From Amycolatopsis nalaikhensis (GTDB taxonomy: Bacteria; Actinomycetota; Actinomycetes; Mycobacteriales; Pseudonocardiaceae), in the NCBI RefSeq assembly GCF_030264295.1, contig NZ_CP127173.1, positions 8,439,501 through 8,503,500 on the forward strand: a DNA stretch of 64,000 nucleotides, given 5' to 3'. Within the stretch, counting starts at the first letter, position 1; each line of letters opens with the position of its first letter. The translations under genes and the position numbers were made by a program. Under the pieces are notes generated by a model. The model ran no database searches. It was not told where the DNA came from and saw nothing but the letters and a program-made list of their open reading frames with translations. Below, one piece after another: positions 26,432-35,052 of this stretch.

Positions 26432-27364
26432 ATGACCGCCTCCGTGAAGGCTCCCCGTCCGATCCCGAAGCCCGTGCTCTCCGGCCGCCAGACGCTGGCC
26501 GAGCTGATCACCATCCGCACGTTCCTGCTGGTCCCGTTCCTCGCGCTCGCCGCGGCCGTCCCGGTGTTCTGGGGGTGGGGTGTCAGCTGGCTCGACCTGA
26601 CCATCGGCGGCGCGTTCTTCGTCGTCTCGACGCTCGGGATCACGGTCGGCTACCACCGCTACTTCACGCACGGCTCGTTCCGCGCGAAGCGGGCCCTGCG
26701 GATCGCGCTGGCCGTCGCCGGCGGGCTCGCGGCGCAGGGGCCGGTGATCGGCTGGGTCGCCGACCACCGCCGTCACCACGCCTTCTCCGACCGCGACGGC
26801 GACCCGCACTCGCCGTGGCTGTTCGGCACCTCCGCCGTCGCGCTGGCGCGCGGGTTCTGGCACGCCCACATGGGCTGGCTCTTCGGCCGGGACAAGACCA
26901 ACGTCGACCGCTTCGCGCCGGACCTCGCCGCCGACCGCGACATGCGGATCGTCGACCGGCTCTTCCCGCTGTGGGTCGTGACGAGCCTGCTGCTGCCGCC
27001 GCTGCTCGGCGGGCTGATCACGCTGTCGTGGTGGGGCGCGCTGACCGCGTTCCTCTGGGCCGGCCTGGCGCGGATCTCCTTCCAGCACCACGTGACGTGG
27101 TCGGTGAACTCGATCTGCCACATGATCGGCGAGCGCCCGTTCGCCAGCCGCGACCGCTCGGCGAACTTCTGGCCGCTGGCCATCCTGTCGATGGGCGAGT
27201 CCTGGCACAACACGCACCACGCGGACCCGACGTCGGCCCGCCACGGCGTGCTGCGCGGCCAGCTCGACGTCTCGGCCAGGGTCATCTGGGTGTTCGAGAA
27301 GCTGGGCTGGGCGTGGAACGTCCGGTGGCCGACGGCCAAGCGCCTGGCGGCCATGGCCCGGTGA
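26432..27364 (+). CDS. Acyl-CoA / fatty acid desaturase (stearoyl delta-9 type)
   Basis: 310-residue membrane di-iron desaturase with four predicted membrane segments. The three histidine boxes are HRYFTH (75-80), HRRHH (112-116) and HNTHH (259-263), as in actinobacterial DesA3-like delta-9 desaturases. It makes the cis-9 double bond in stearoyl chains. Being close to bfaA/bfaB, whose substrate is an oleoyl chain, it may supply that pathway, though it has its own promoter region after a terminator. Its stop overlaps the start of the deacetylase gene. Confidence 0.88.
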   Translation: MTASVKAPRPIPKPVLSGRQTLAELITIRTFLLVPFLALAAAVPVFWGWGVSWLDLTIGGAFFVVSTLGITVGYHRYFTHGSFRAKRALRIALAVAGGLAAQGPVIGWVADHRRHHAFSDRDGDPHSPWLFGTSAVALARGFWHAHMGWLFGRDKTNVDRFAPDLAADRDMRIVDRLFPLWVVTSLLLPPLLGGLITLSWWGALTAFLWAGLARISFQHHVTWSVNSICHMIGERPFASRDRSANFWPLAILSMGESWHNTHHADPTSARHGVLRGQLDVSARVIWVFEKLGWAWNVRWPTAKRLAAMAR

Positions 27365-27903
27365 CCACCGTCGCGCTGACCTTCGACGACGGCCCGTACC
27401 CGGAGACGACGCCTGGGTTGCTGGCCGCCCTCGACGGCGTGCGGGCCACGTTCTTCCTGTGGGGCGAGCACGCCGCGGCGCACCCCGGCCTGGTCCGGGA
27501 CATCGCCGCGGCCGGGCACGAGATCGGCAACCACAGCTGGACGCACCCGCGGCTGACCGGCCTCGACGCCGGGGCCCGCGACCAGGAGGTCCGGCGCACG
27601 CAGGACCTCCTGGCCGAGCTCACCGGCACGCGTCCGGTGCTGTTCCGGCCGCCTTACGGCGACACCGACGCCGCGGTCGCGTCGACCATCGCCGCGCACG
27701 GGCTGACCGAGGTGCTCTGGAGCGTCGACACCCGCGACTGGGACGGCGCGCCCGCGGACGAGATCGTCGCCGCGGCCGCGGCGGCCGAGCCGGGCGGTGT
27801 CGTGCTCATGCACGAAGGCCGCCCGGCCACCTTGGCCGCCGTCCCCAGGATCCTCGCCGGACTCGCCGCCCGCGGGCTGCGGCCCGGCCCGGTCAGGGGT
27901 TGA
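27361..27903 (+). CDS. NodB-domain polysaccharide deacetylase family protein
   Basis: 180 residues, essentially a single NodB homology domain. The motifs are LTFDDGP (catalytic Asp9 and metal Asp10), NHSWTHPRL (metal His pair) and FRPPYGDTD, with VLMHEG near the end. No signal peptide or membrane anchor is visible, so it would be cytoplasmic unless exported otherwise. GTG 27361 overlaps the desaturase stop (GTGA). It deacetylates an N- or O-acetylated sugar; substrate unknown. It overlaps the convergent xylanase end by 11 bases. Confidence 0.82.
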   Translation: MTTVALTFDDGPYPETTPGLLAALDGVRATFFLWGEHAAAHPGLVRDIAAAGHEIGNHSWTHPRLTGLDAGARDQEVRRTQDLLAELTGTRPVLFRPPYGDTDAAVASTIAAHGLTEVLWSVDTRDWDGAPADEIVAAAAAAEPGGVVLMHEGRPATLAAVPRILAGLAARGLRPGPVRG

Positions 27904-28909
27904 TGCGGAAGTACGCCGGCTTCGGGCGCAGGTTCTCGTCGAACAGGCAGGCCGCGCCCTCGCCGGGAAAGACGTCCGGCACCCACGAGTGCCGGTCGGT
28001 GAAGCCCCACGTGGTGAACTCGACGCACCGGCGCACCGACTGGCAGCCGTCCCACAGCTCGCCGAAGTAGCTCGCCTGGGTCGCGAGCTTGGCCGCGTCG
28101 GGTGGGGTCGGGATCCGGACGTCCGCCTCGGTGATCGCGGCGTCCACGCCGAGCTTGGCGAACCGGGCCAGGTTGGCGCGGTAGCCGTCCGGGAAGCCGT
28201 ACTGGGTCGACAGGTGCGCCTGGATCCCGACGCCGCCGATCGGGACACCCTGCTTGCGCAACGTCTTCACCAGCTCGTACACGGCGTCGCTCTTCGGGTT
28301 GAGCCCTTCGATGTTGTAGTCGTTGATGTAGAGCGTCGCGTGCGGGTCGGCCGCGTGCGCCCAGCGGAAGACGTCGGCGACGAAGCCGTCACCGAGCTTC
28401 TGCCGGAACACGGTGTCCCGGCGCGTGCCGTCCTCGTTGAAGATCTCGTTGACGACGTCCCAGGCGCGGATCTTTCCCTTGTACCGCTTGACTTCGGTGG
28501 TGATGTGGTCGCGCAGGACGCGGCGCAGCTCGTCGGCGGGCAGCGCGGCGACCCAGTCGGGCAGCTGGGAGTGCCAGACCAGCGTGTGGCCGCGGACGGT
28601 CTTGTGGTGCTGCTGCGCGTACCGCACGATCGCGTCGGCGCCCGACCAGTCGTACTGCCCGCGCACCGCTTCGATGGTGCCCCACTTCATCTCGTTCTCC
28701 GGCGTCACGTTGTCGAATTCCCGCGTGAGCACGGCCCGGTAATCGGGTTCCGAAGCGAGATAGGACGCGGCGACCGCGCTCCCGACGTAGCGGTTCGTGG
28801 TGTATTGCAGCGGAACCGAGGCCGACGCTGCGGGCGCCTGCCAAACCGCAATACCCGCGAGCGCGGCGACCGCCAGCACGACACGTTTTTTAGGAATTGT
28901 TCTGAGCAT
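27893..28909 (-). CDS. Secreted GH10 endo-1,4-beta-xylanase
   Basis: 338-residue glycoside hydrolase family 10 enzyme with a Sec signal peptide (KKRVVLAVAALAGIAVW, likely cleavage after ASA near residue 30). The acid/base Glu155 lies in WDVVNEI and the nucleophile Glu261 in AITEADVRI; NVTPENEMKW and GHTLVWHSQLPDW are substrate-binding signatures. No carbohydrate-binding module is attached. It cuts the xylan backbone outside the cell. It is divergent from a LacI gene; CGAAAGTTTCG at 28929-28939 in the gap suggests repression by that regulator. Confidence 0.94.
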   Translation of the reverse strand: MLRTIPKKRVVLAVAALAGIAVWQAPAASASVPLQYTTNRYVGSAVAASYLASEPDYRAVLTREFDNVTPENEMKWGTIEAVRGQYDWSGADAIVRYAQQHHKTVRGHTLVWHSQLPDWVAALPADELRRVLRDHITTEVKRYKGKIRAWDVVNEIFNEDGTRRDTVFRQKLGDGFVADVFRWAHAADPHATLYINDYNIEGLNPKSDAVYELVKTLRKQGVPIGGVGIQAHLSTQYGFPDGYRANLARFAKLGVDAAITEADVRIPTPPDAAKLATQASYFGELWDGCQSVRRCVEFTTWGFTDRHSWVPDVFPGEGAACLFDENLRPKPAYFRINP

Positions 28910-28928
28910 GTTCGACCTTCCTCGTCAG

Positions 28929-28939
28929 CGAAAGTTTCG
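28929..28939. promoter_or_regulatory. LacI-type operator CGAAAGTTTCG
   Basis: Perfect palindrome with a single central G in the 70-bp gap between the divergent xylanase and LacI genes. It fits the CGAA-N-TTCG pattern reported for xylan/xylo-oligosaccharide regulators in streptomycetes. It probably mediates control of the xylanase and autoregulation. Confidence 0.6.
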
Positions 28940-28979
28940 AGCGTTTCCTAACGGGTTTCGATGACCTAGAATCTCCTTC

Positions 28980-30041
28980 ATGACAACGAAGTCCGAGGAT
29001 CTCGAGCCCTCCGCGACCCGGGTCACGATCGCCCGGATCGCCGCCGAGACCGGCGTTTCCGTACCGACCGTTTCGAAGGTGCTGAACGGCCGCCCGGACG
29101 TCGCCGAAAGCACCCGCGCCCGGGTCGAAGCGGTGATTGGGAAATACGGATACCGGCGCCGGGCCGACGAACGGTCGCGGCGTTCCCGGTTGCTCGAGCT
29201 GATGTTCCACGAGCTGGAAAGCACGTGGGCCCTCGAAATCATCCGCGGGGTCGAGTACGTCGCCCGCGAAAACGGAATGGCGGTCGTGCTGGCGGAATCG
29301 TCGGGGCGGCACACGCCGGGGCAGAGCTGGCTGGAGAGCGTCCTGGCCCGGCGGCCGGTGGGCATCGTGTCGGTGTGCTCCGACTTCACCGGCGGGCAGC
29401 TGGCCAAGCTGCGCGCCCGCGACATCCCGCTGGTGGTGGTCGACCCGGCGGGTGCCCCCGGCCCGGAGACCCCGTCGATCGGGGCGACCAACTGGCAGGG
29501 CGGGCTGACCGCGACCCGGCACCTGGTGGGCCTCGGTCACCGCCGGATCGCGATGATCGGCGGGCCGGAAGGTGTGCTGTGCAGCCGAGCCCGCATCGAC
29601 GGCTACCGCACGGCGCTGGAGACGGCCGGGCTGAAGTTCGACCCGGCGTTGGTCCGCCGCGGCGACTTCCACGTCCGGTCGGGCTACCGGGAGCTGGCGT
29701 CATTGCTCACGCTCCCGGACCGCCCGACGGCGGTGTTCGCCGGAAGTGACCTGCAGGCGCTGGGGGTGTACGAGGCGGCCCGCGACGCCGGGTTGCGGAT
29801 CCCGGACGACCTGAGCGTGGTGGGTTTCGACGACCTGCCGATCGCCCGCTGGCTGACCCCGGAGCTGACCACGGTCCGCCAGCCCTTGCAGGAGATGGCG
29901 GCGGCCGGTGCCCGGCTGGCGATCGCGTTGGCGCGGGGAACGCACCCGGAGAGCCACCGGCTGGAGCTGGCGACGAGCCTGGTGGTCCGCCACAGCACGG
30001 CGGCCCCGGCCCACTCGGGGCCCCGAGCCCTCACGGGCTGA
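28980..30041 (+). CDS. LacI family repressor of the xylanase region
   Basis: 353 residues: LacI helix-turn-helix at about 15-38 (TIARIAAETGVSVPTVSKVL), hinge, and a periplasmic-binding-like sugar domain (about 70-335; GHRRIAMIGG, PTAVFAGSD, DLSVVGFDD). A 14-residue polar extension precedes the HTH. It is divergent from the GH10 xylanase across an 11-bp operator, so it probably senses a xylo-oligosaccharide or xylose. It ends in front of the palindromic repeat element at 30070-30156. Confidence 0.88.
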   Translation: MTTKSEDLEPSATRVTIARIAAETGVSVPTVSKVLNGRPDVAESTRARVEAVIGKYGYRRRADERSRRSRLLELMFHELESTWALEIIRGVEYVARENGMAVVLAESSGRHTPGQSWLESVLARRPVGIVSVCSDFTGGQLAKLRARDIPLVVVDPAGAPGPETPSIGATNWQGGLTATRHLVGLGHRRIAMIGGPEGVLCSRARIDGYRTALETAGLKFDPALVRRGDFHVRSGYRELASLLTLPDRPTAVFAGSDLQALGVYEAARDAGLRIPDDLSVVGFDDLPIARWLTPELTTVRQPLQEMAAAGARLAIALARGTHPESHRLELATSLVVRHSTAAPAHSGPRALTG

Positions 30042-30069
30042 CCGGCCCGCTCCCGTTCCGCGCGACCCG

Positions 30070-30156
30070 AGCGCCCCAATGTGGCCTTGGTTGCGTCTTG
30101 CGCACCGAAGGCCGCCTTGGTTGCGTCTGACGCACCGAAGGCCACATTGGGGCGCT
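30070..30156. repeat. Intergenic compound palindromic repeat element
   Basis: AGCGCCCCAATGTGGCCTT (30070-30088) and its exact reverse complement (30138-30156) form 19-bp arms. Between and overlapping them is a 30-bp tandem repeat (30085-30114 and 30115-30144), each copy itself a near-palindrome around GGTTGCGTC ... GACGCACC. It lies between the convergent ends of the LacI and GH115 genes, so it could work as a bidirectional terminator or be a copy of a dispersed REP/MITE-like family. Copy number cannot be seen from one window. Confidence 0.85.
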
Positions 30157-30171
30157 TCGGTCCGCGCCCGA

Positions 30172-30216
30172 GTCGCCCGGGTCGCCCGCGTCGCCCGAGT
30201 CGCCCGCGTCGTCCGG
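30172..30216. repeat. Five tandem 9-bp units GTCGCCCGN
   Basis: Consecutive units at 30172, 30181, 30190, 30199 and 30208 (the last with one substitution). They lie immediately before the GH115 stop codon, outside any gene. Confidence 0.85.
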
Positions 30217-30217
30217 G

Positions 30218-33200
30218 TCACCATGGGAACCGCTTGCTCTCCGGCGGCCCCAGATAGCTCGGCCGCAGCCCGCCCGTGTCGACCACCAGCTTCTGCACCA
30301 CCACCGCCGGGTCGATCATCCACACCTTGAGCACGTGCGTCCCCGCCTGCCCGATCACGTGGCGGGTCGAGGTCAGGTTCACGTTGTCCGAGGTGGTCCG
30401 CTCCCACTGGCGGTTCATGGTCATGTCGTCGGCACCCGTGGCCTTCGTGATGTTCACGACCTGCGGTTCCGCGTCGTCGAACGCCACCGCGTACCGCAGC
30501 CCGTCCCCCTGCAGCACGTTGCTGCGCGGGGAGAGGTACGCCCACAGCGTCACCGGCCCCGCCGTGAACAGCGTCATCCGGTACTCCAGCCGCGGCCCCG
30601 CTCCGGGTGGCCGGCTCGCCGCCGTCACCGGGAACGGCGTCATCCCCGCGCCCGTGCGGCCCAGGTCCGGGATCCGGCGCCAGGCCGCGCCCGGCGCGCC
30701 GACGTTCGCGCTGCAGTGCTCGGCCTCCATCGACACGTACCCGCCCGCTTCGACGAACCCGCGCACCGGTCCCGCCGGGTTCCGGACGACCGCGTCCACC
30801 ACCACCGACTCTCCCGCGCCCGTCACCGCGATCGGCACGGTCGTCGTGCCGCGCGGGGCGCGGGCCCAGTCGATCCGGACGGTCATCCGCAGCTCCTCCT
30901 CCACCCGGCCGCCGCGCGGCTCGACCAGCACCCACGGCGCACCGGCGGAGACGGTGCAGCGGAACGGCGTCCGCCCGCGGTTGAACACGTCGACGTACTG
31001 CTGCGGCGCGGTCTGGTACGGGCTGAACTCCGGCAGCACCGGACGTCCCGGACCGCCCGGCCACGCCTCCGAAGACCCGTCGACGGCCACCCCCAGCGAC
31101 GCCGCCGCGGGCAGGTCCACCCGCCGGACCGCCGGGAAGATCACGTCCGGCAGCGCGACGTTGTTCAGCTCCGGCTGCTGCCAGGGCGCGTTCGGCCCGT
31201 AGCGGGCGACGTCGCCGTAGTCGATGTGCGGCTGGGTCTGGAAGCCCTTCCACTTGCCGCCCGCGATGCCCGTGTTGTACTTCTCCGCCAGCGCCAGGTC
31301 GTCGGCGAACCGGGCCTCGGTGACGGCGGCGAGCCCGTTCGCCGACGCCCGGCCCTGCGCCGCGTACAACAGGTTCGTGAACTCGGCGCGCCGCAGCGCG
31401 TACAGGTTCGCCGACGCCTGGACCTGGTACAGCACCAGCTCGTAGAACGCGTCCCGCCACGCCGCGGGCACCCGGGCGGCGATCCGGAGCGCCCGCGCGG
31501 AAAGGTCCTGCCACTCCTGCGTGACCCGGTCCAGCTCCCGGTAGTTCACCAGGCTGAACGGCGACGCCTGGTCGTCGTAGCCGATCGAGCCGTCCGGGTT
31601 CACGGTGATCAGCCGGTTGAGCAGCTCCGGCTTGCGCCGCGACTGCAGCCGCCCGTAGTCGTGCAGCACCCCGGCGACGTCGGAAGCCAGCCCCGCGCCG
31701 AAGTTCTCGGCCGCGAACGAACGCTCCCAGGTGGACAGCCGGTCGACCGGCCAAGCCGCCGGGTCCCAGGCGTAGTCGAGGAAGAACTGCAATGGCAGCT
31801 CGTTGCCCTTCATGTCGCCGACGTTGGCGACCCACAACCGGTCGTTGCCGTACGAAACCGCCTGGTTCAGCTGCTCCCACGTGTTCGCGATCAGCGCCGT
31901 GTCGACCCACTTGTAGTTGCGGCCGCCGCCGACGTAGTCGAAGTGGTAGTACAGCCCGTACCCGCCCGGATGCGGCGGGAGGGAGAGGTCCGGGTGCTTG
32001 CGGACGTTGCCCCAGTTGTCGTCGGTGAACACGACGATGACGTCGTCCGGCGGCTGCAGCCCCTGCGCCCAGTACCGCTGGACTTCCTTGTACAGCGTCC
32101 ACACCTGCGGGACGTCGGTGCTCAGCTCGCGAGCGAGGATTTCCCGCTCCGCCGCGATGATCTCCCGCATCAGCTCGATGCCGTCGCCGTCGGGCAGGCT
32201 GACGTCGCCGTTGCCGCGCATGCCGAGTGTGACGACGCCTTCGAAGCCCTCGCGGGCCATCCGGCGGATGCCGTCGGTCCAGTAGGCCTTGATGGCGTCG
32301 CCGTTGCGGCGGAAGCTCCACTCCCCCGTCCCGCCGTACGGGTCGTGGCCCGGCGTCACGATCGTCCCCGACGAGTCGCGGACAGCCGGGACCGCGTGCC
32401 GGTTCCACTCCTCGATGCCCCGCATCATCGGCGCCTCGTGCGAGGTGCCCATGACGATGCCGTACTCCTGGGCCGTGGCGTGGTTGAGCGGGTCGTCCTC
32501 GGCGAACGCGCGACCCCACACCGCCGGCCACAGGTAGTTGGCCCGCAGCCGCAGCATCGTCTCGAAGACCTTGGCGAAGAACAGGTGGTTGAAGCCGTTC
32601 GGGAAACCCGGTGCCTTGCCGGGGCCGAAGTACGCGGGCGCCCACGTGCCCAGCGCCGGGTTTTCGTCGTTGATGAAGAACCCGCGGTACTTCACCTTCG
32701 GCGTGCCGAGGCTGAACCGCTCCCCCGGCAGGTGCAGTTCGGCTTGGCGCCGCGGCGGGACGTCGGCCCACCAGTACCACGGCGAGACGCCGATGCGCCG
32801 CGAAACCTCGTACACGCCGTAGATCACGCCGCGCTGGTCGCTGCCGGTGAGCACGAGCCGTCCGTCGACGACCTGGCTCAGCGACGTCTCCCACTTCCCG
32901 GCGATCCCGCCGACGTCCAGGCGGCCCGCCGCGACGAGCGAGTCGACCAGCGGGCTGTGCCCGAGGGTGCCGACGAGCACGACGGGCCCGTCCGCGGGCA
33001 CGACGTCGAACGACACCGCGGGCCGCACGCCCGTGACGCGCTCGACGTCGGCGGCCAGGTCGCCGACGACCCGGCGCACCCCCGGGAAATCGCCGGAGCT
33101 GACGACGATCGTGGCGGCCTTCTTCCCGGCCACCAACGGAAAACCCGACCCGGCTTCCGCGAGACCCGGCAGGGCCGCCGACCCCGCCCCGGCCAGCGCG

Positions 33201-33241
33201 AGCAACTGCAAGAAGGCGCGACGATGGACCTCGGACGGCAC
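30218..33241 (-). CDS. GH115 xylan alpha-1,2-glucuronidase, Tat-exported
   Basis: 1,007 residues. The N-terminus HRRAFLQLLALAGAGSAALP is a twin-arginine (RRxFLxL) signal. The body matches family 115: GVIYGVYEVSRRIGVSPWYWW, KYRGFFINDENPAL, ANYLWPAVWGRAF, EYGIVMGTSHEAPMMR and VVFTDDNWGNVRK. A beta-sandwich C-terminal module follows (about 800-1007). It removes (4-O-methyl)glucuronic acid side chains from xylan. GTG 33241 follows AGGAGGTCTGCC. It is the last gene of the operon binding protein, two permeases, GH115, so its products are probably imported by that system. Confidence 0.9.
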   Translation of the reverse strand: MPSEVHRRAFLQLLALAGAGSAALPGLAEAGSGFPLVAGKKAATIVVSSGDFPGVRRVVGDLAADVERVTGVRPAVSFDVVPADGPVVLVGTLGHSPLVDSLVAAGRLDVGGIAGKWETSLSQVVDGRLVLTGSDQRGVIYGVYEVSRRIGVSPWYWWADVPPRRQAELHLPGERFSLGTPKVKYRGFFINDENPALGTWAPAYFGPGKAPGFPNGFNHLFFAKVFETMLRLRANYLWPAVWGRAFAEDDPLNHATAQEYGIVMGTSHEAPMMRGIEEWNRHAVPAVRDSSGTIVTPGHDPYGGTGEWSFRRNGDAIKAYWTDGIRRMAREGFEGVVTLGMRGNGDVSLPDGDGIELMREIIAAEREILARELSTDVPQVWTLYKEVQRYWAQGLQPPDDVIVVFTDDNWGNVRKHPDLSLPPHPGGYGLYYHFDYVGGGRNYKWVDTALIANTWEQLNQAVSYGNDRLWVANVGDMKGNELPLQFFLDYAWDPAAWPVDRLSTWERSFAAENFGAGLASDVAGVLHDYGRLQSRRKPELLNRLITVNPDGSIGYDDQASPFSLVNYRELDRVTQEWQDLSARALRIAARVPAAWRDAFYELVLYQVQASANLYALRRAEFTNLLYAAQGRASANGLAAVTEARFADDLALAEKYNTGIAGGKWKGFQTQPHIDYGDVARYGPNAPWQQPELNNVALPDVIFPAVRRVDLPAAASLGVAVDGSSEAWPGGPGRPVLPEFSPYQTAPQQYVDVFNRGRTPFRCTVSAGAPWVLVEPRGGRVEEELRMTVRIDWARAPRGTTTVPIAVTGAGESVVVDAVVRNPAGPVRGFVEAGGYVSMEAEHCSANVGAPGAAWRRIPDLGRTGAGMTPFPVTAASRPPGAGPRLEYRMTLFTAGPVTLWAYLSPRSNVLQGDGLRYAVAFDDAEPQVVNITKATGADDMTMNRQWERTTSDNVNLTSTRHVIGQAGTHVLKVWMIDPAVVVQKLVVDTGGLRPSYLGPPESKRFPW

Positions 33242-33256
33242 GGCAGACCTCCTGTG

Positions 33257-34081
33257 TCAGCCCTTCACGGATCCGGTCAGCCCGCCGACGATGCGCCGTT
33301 CGGCGAGCACGAAGAACGCGAGCGCGGGGATCATCGACAACGCCGTGAACGCGAGCACGCGGGCGGTGTCCTGGGAGTACTGGGACTGGAACGTCGCGAC
33401 GCCGAGCGGGAGCGTGAAGTGCGCGGAGTCGTTGAACACCAACAACGGCAGCAGGTAGGCGTTCCAGCTGGTGACGAAGGCGAGCACGGCGACCGTGGTC
33501 AGCGCGGGTGTCGACAGGGGCAGCAGGATGCGCCAGAAGAACCCCAGGCGGCTCGCGCCGTCGAGCACGGCCGCGTCCTCGATCTCGCCCGGGATGGCGT
33601 GCATGAACGGGCGCAGGATCACGATCGTCACCGGCAGCGAGAACGCCGCTTCCGGGATCGCCACGCCCCAGAAGCTTTCGAGCATGCCCAGCTGGCGCAG
33701 CCACAGGTAGAGCGGCAGCGTCGCCACCGTGAGCGGGAACAGCAGGCCGAGGGTGAAGAGCGTGTACACGCCTTCGCGGCCCTTGAACTGGTAGCGCGAC
33801 AGCGCGTACCCCGCCATCGAGCCCAGGCCGACGGCGACCACGGTCGCGATCACGGCGATCAGCGCGCTGTTGCCGAGGAACTTCCAGAACGCGCTGGAGG
33901 AAAGGACCGACGCGTAGTTGTCGGTGACCCACGGGCCGGGCAGCCCGGCCGGGTCCGAGTTGATCTGCGCGTTGGTGCGGAACCCGCCGAACACGACGAA
34001 CAGCAGCGGCACCACCGTCACGCCGATCACGACGATCGCCCCGAGGTATCCCGCGGCCACGCCGAACTTGCGCGAGTGCAT
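33257..34081 (-). CDS. Sugar ABC transporter permease (CUT1, MalG-like)
   Basis: 274-residue inner-membrane permease with six predicted membrane helices. The EAA loop conserved for contact with the ATPase is AAVLDGASRLGFFWRILLPL, close to the canonical EAA-x3-G-x9-I-x-LP. ATG 34081 overlaps the stop of the upstream permease (ATGA). It pairs with the MalF-like permease to import oligosaccharides released from xylan; no ATPase gene is nearby. Confidence 0.9.
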   Translation of the reverse strand: MHSRKFGVAAGYLGAIVVIGVTVVPLLFVVFGGFRTNAQINSDPAGLPGPWVTDNYASVLSSSAFWKFLGNSALIAVIATVVAVGLGSMAGYALSRYQFKGREGVYTLFTLGLLFPLTVATLPLYLWLRQLGMLESFWGVAIPEAAFSLPVTIVILRPFMHAIPGEIEDAAVLDGASRLGFFWRILLPLSTPALTTVAVLAFVTSWNAYLLPLLVFNDSAHFTLPLGVATFQSQYSQDTARVLAFTALSMIPALAFFVLAERRIVGGLTGSVKG

Positions 34082-35052
34082 CAGCCCACCATCCTCGTCA
34101 GGGCGCCCTCGGTGTCGCGACGCAGCGCGAACCGCTGGTACAGCAGCGCGAACACGAAACAGAAGACGAACAGGATCACCGCGACGGCCGAGCCGAACCC
34201 GAACTCGTAGCGCTTGAACCCGTGGTCGACCAGGTAGGTCGCCATCGTCGTCGACGCGTTCGCCGGCCCGCCCGTCGTCATGATCCACACGACGTCGAAC
34301 AGCTGGAGCGAGCCGATCACCGACAGGAAGACCCAGATCCGGATGGTCGGCCCGAGCAGCGGCAGCACGACGTGCCGGGTGGTCTGCCAGGCCGAGGCGC
34401 CGTCGAGCGCCGCGGCCTCGCGCAGCTCCGCCGGCACCCCTTGCAGCCCGGCGAGCAGCAGGATGATGCCGAAGCCGATGAACTTCCAGGTGACGACCGC
34501 GAAGAGCGTGTAGAGCACGATCCCGGGGTCGGCCAGCCACTGGTGGACCAGGCCGCCCAGTCCGGCGGCCTGGAGCACCTGGTCGGCGAACCCGTGGGGC
34601 TGCAGCATGAGCACCCAGATCACCGCGGTGATCGCCTCGGACAGCACGTACGGTGCGAACACCAGGGCCCGCAGCACCGCGCGTCCGCGCAGCTTGCGGT
34701 TCAGCAGCATCGCCAGCCCGATCGACAGCGGCAGCTGCACCACGATCGACAGCCCGGCGATGATCAGGTTGTGCACGATGGCGCTCTGGAACACCTCGCC
34801 GGTGAAGGCGTCGACGTAGTTGTCGAAGCCGACGAAGTCGTCGAGCGGGCCGAAGCCGTTCCACTGGAACAGGCTGTAGAAGCCCGCGATGCCGATCGGC
34901 ACCAGGACGAACCCGGCGAACAGCAGCAGGGCGGGCCCGAGCAGCAGGGCCAGCTCGAGCCGCTTGCCCAGGCTGGACCGCTTGGCCCGGGGCCGCGCCG
35001 CCGGTGCGGACGGCCGCGCCGCCGTCCGCACCGGCTTCGTCGCCGTGGTCAC
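34081..35052 (-). CDS. Sugar ABC transporter permease (CUT1, MalF-like)
   Basis: 323 residues with a basic, Ala/Pro-rich cytosolic N-terminus (about 1-35) and six membrane helices. The EAA motif is EAAALDGASAWQTTRHVVLP. GTG 35052 overlaps the binding-protein stop (GTGA), so translation is coupled. It forms the permease heterodimer with the following MalG-like protein. Confidence 0.9.
   Translation of the reverse strand: MTTATKPVRTAARPSAPAARPRAKRSSLGKRLELALLLGPALLLFAGFVLVPIGIAGFYSLFQWNGFGPLDDFVGFDNYVDAFTGEVFQSAIVHNLIIAGLSIVVQLPLSIGLAMLLNRKLRGRAVLRALVFAPYVLSEAITAVIWVLMLQPHGFADQVLQAAGLGGLVHQWLADPGIVLYTLFAVVTWKFIGFGIILLLAGLQGVPAELREAAALDGASAWQTTRHVVLPLLGPTIRIWVFLSVIGSLQLFDVVWIMTTGGPANASTTMATYLVDHGFKRYEFGFGSAVAVILFVFCFVFALLYQRFALRRDTEGALTRMVG

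Noticed and set aside
30085..30216. CRISPR array
   Set aside because: The 30-bp units are directly abutting without spacers, the 9-bp units are too short, and no cas genes are present.
30335..34210. Very long plus-strand open frame (1,291 codons) opposite the GH115 and permease genes
   Set aside because: It lies antisense to genes with clear domains and motifs; long open antisense frames are common at this GC content. Its composition (Arg/Val/His/Asp-rich, no domains) is typical of a shadow frame.
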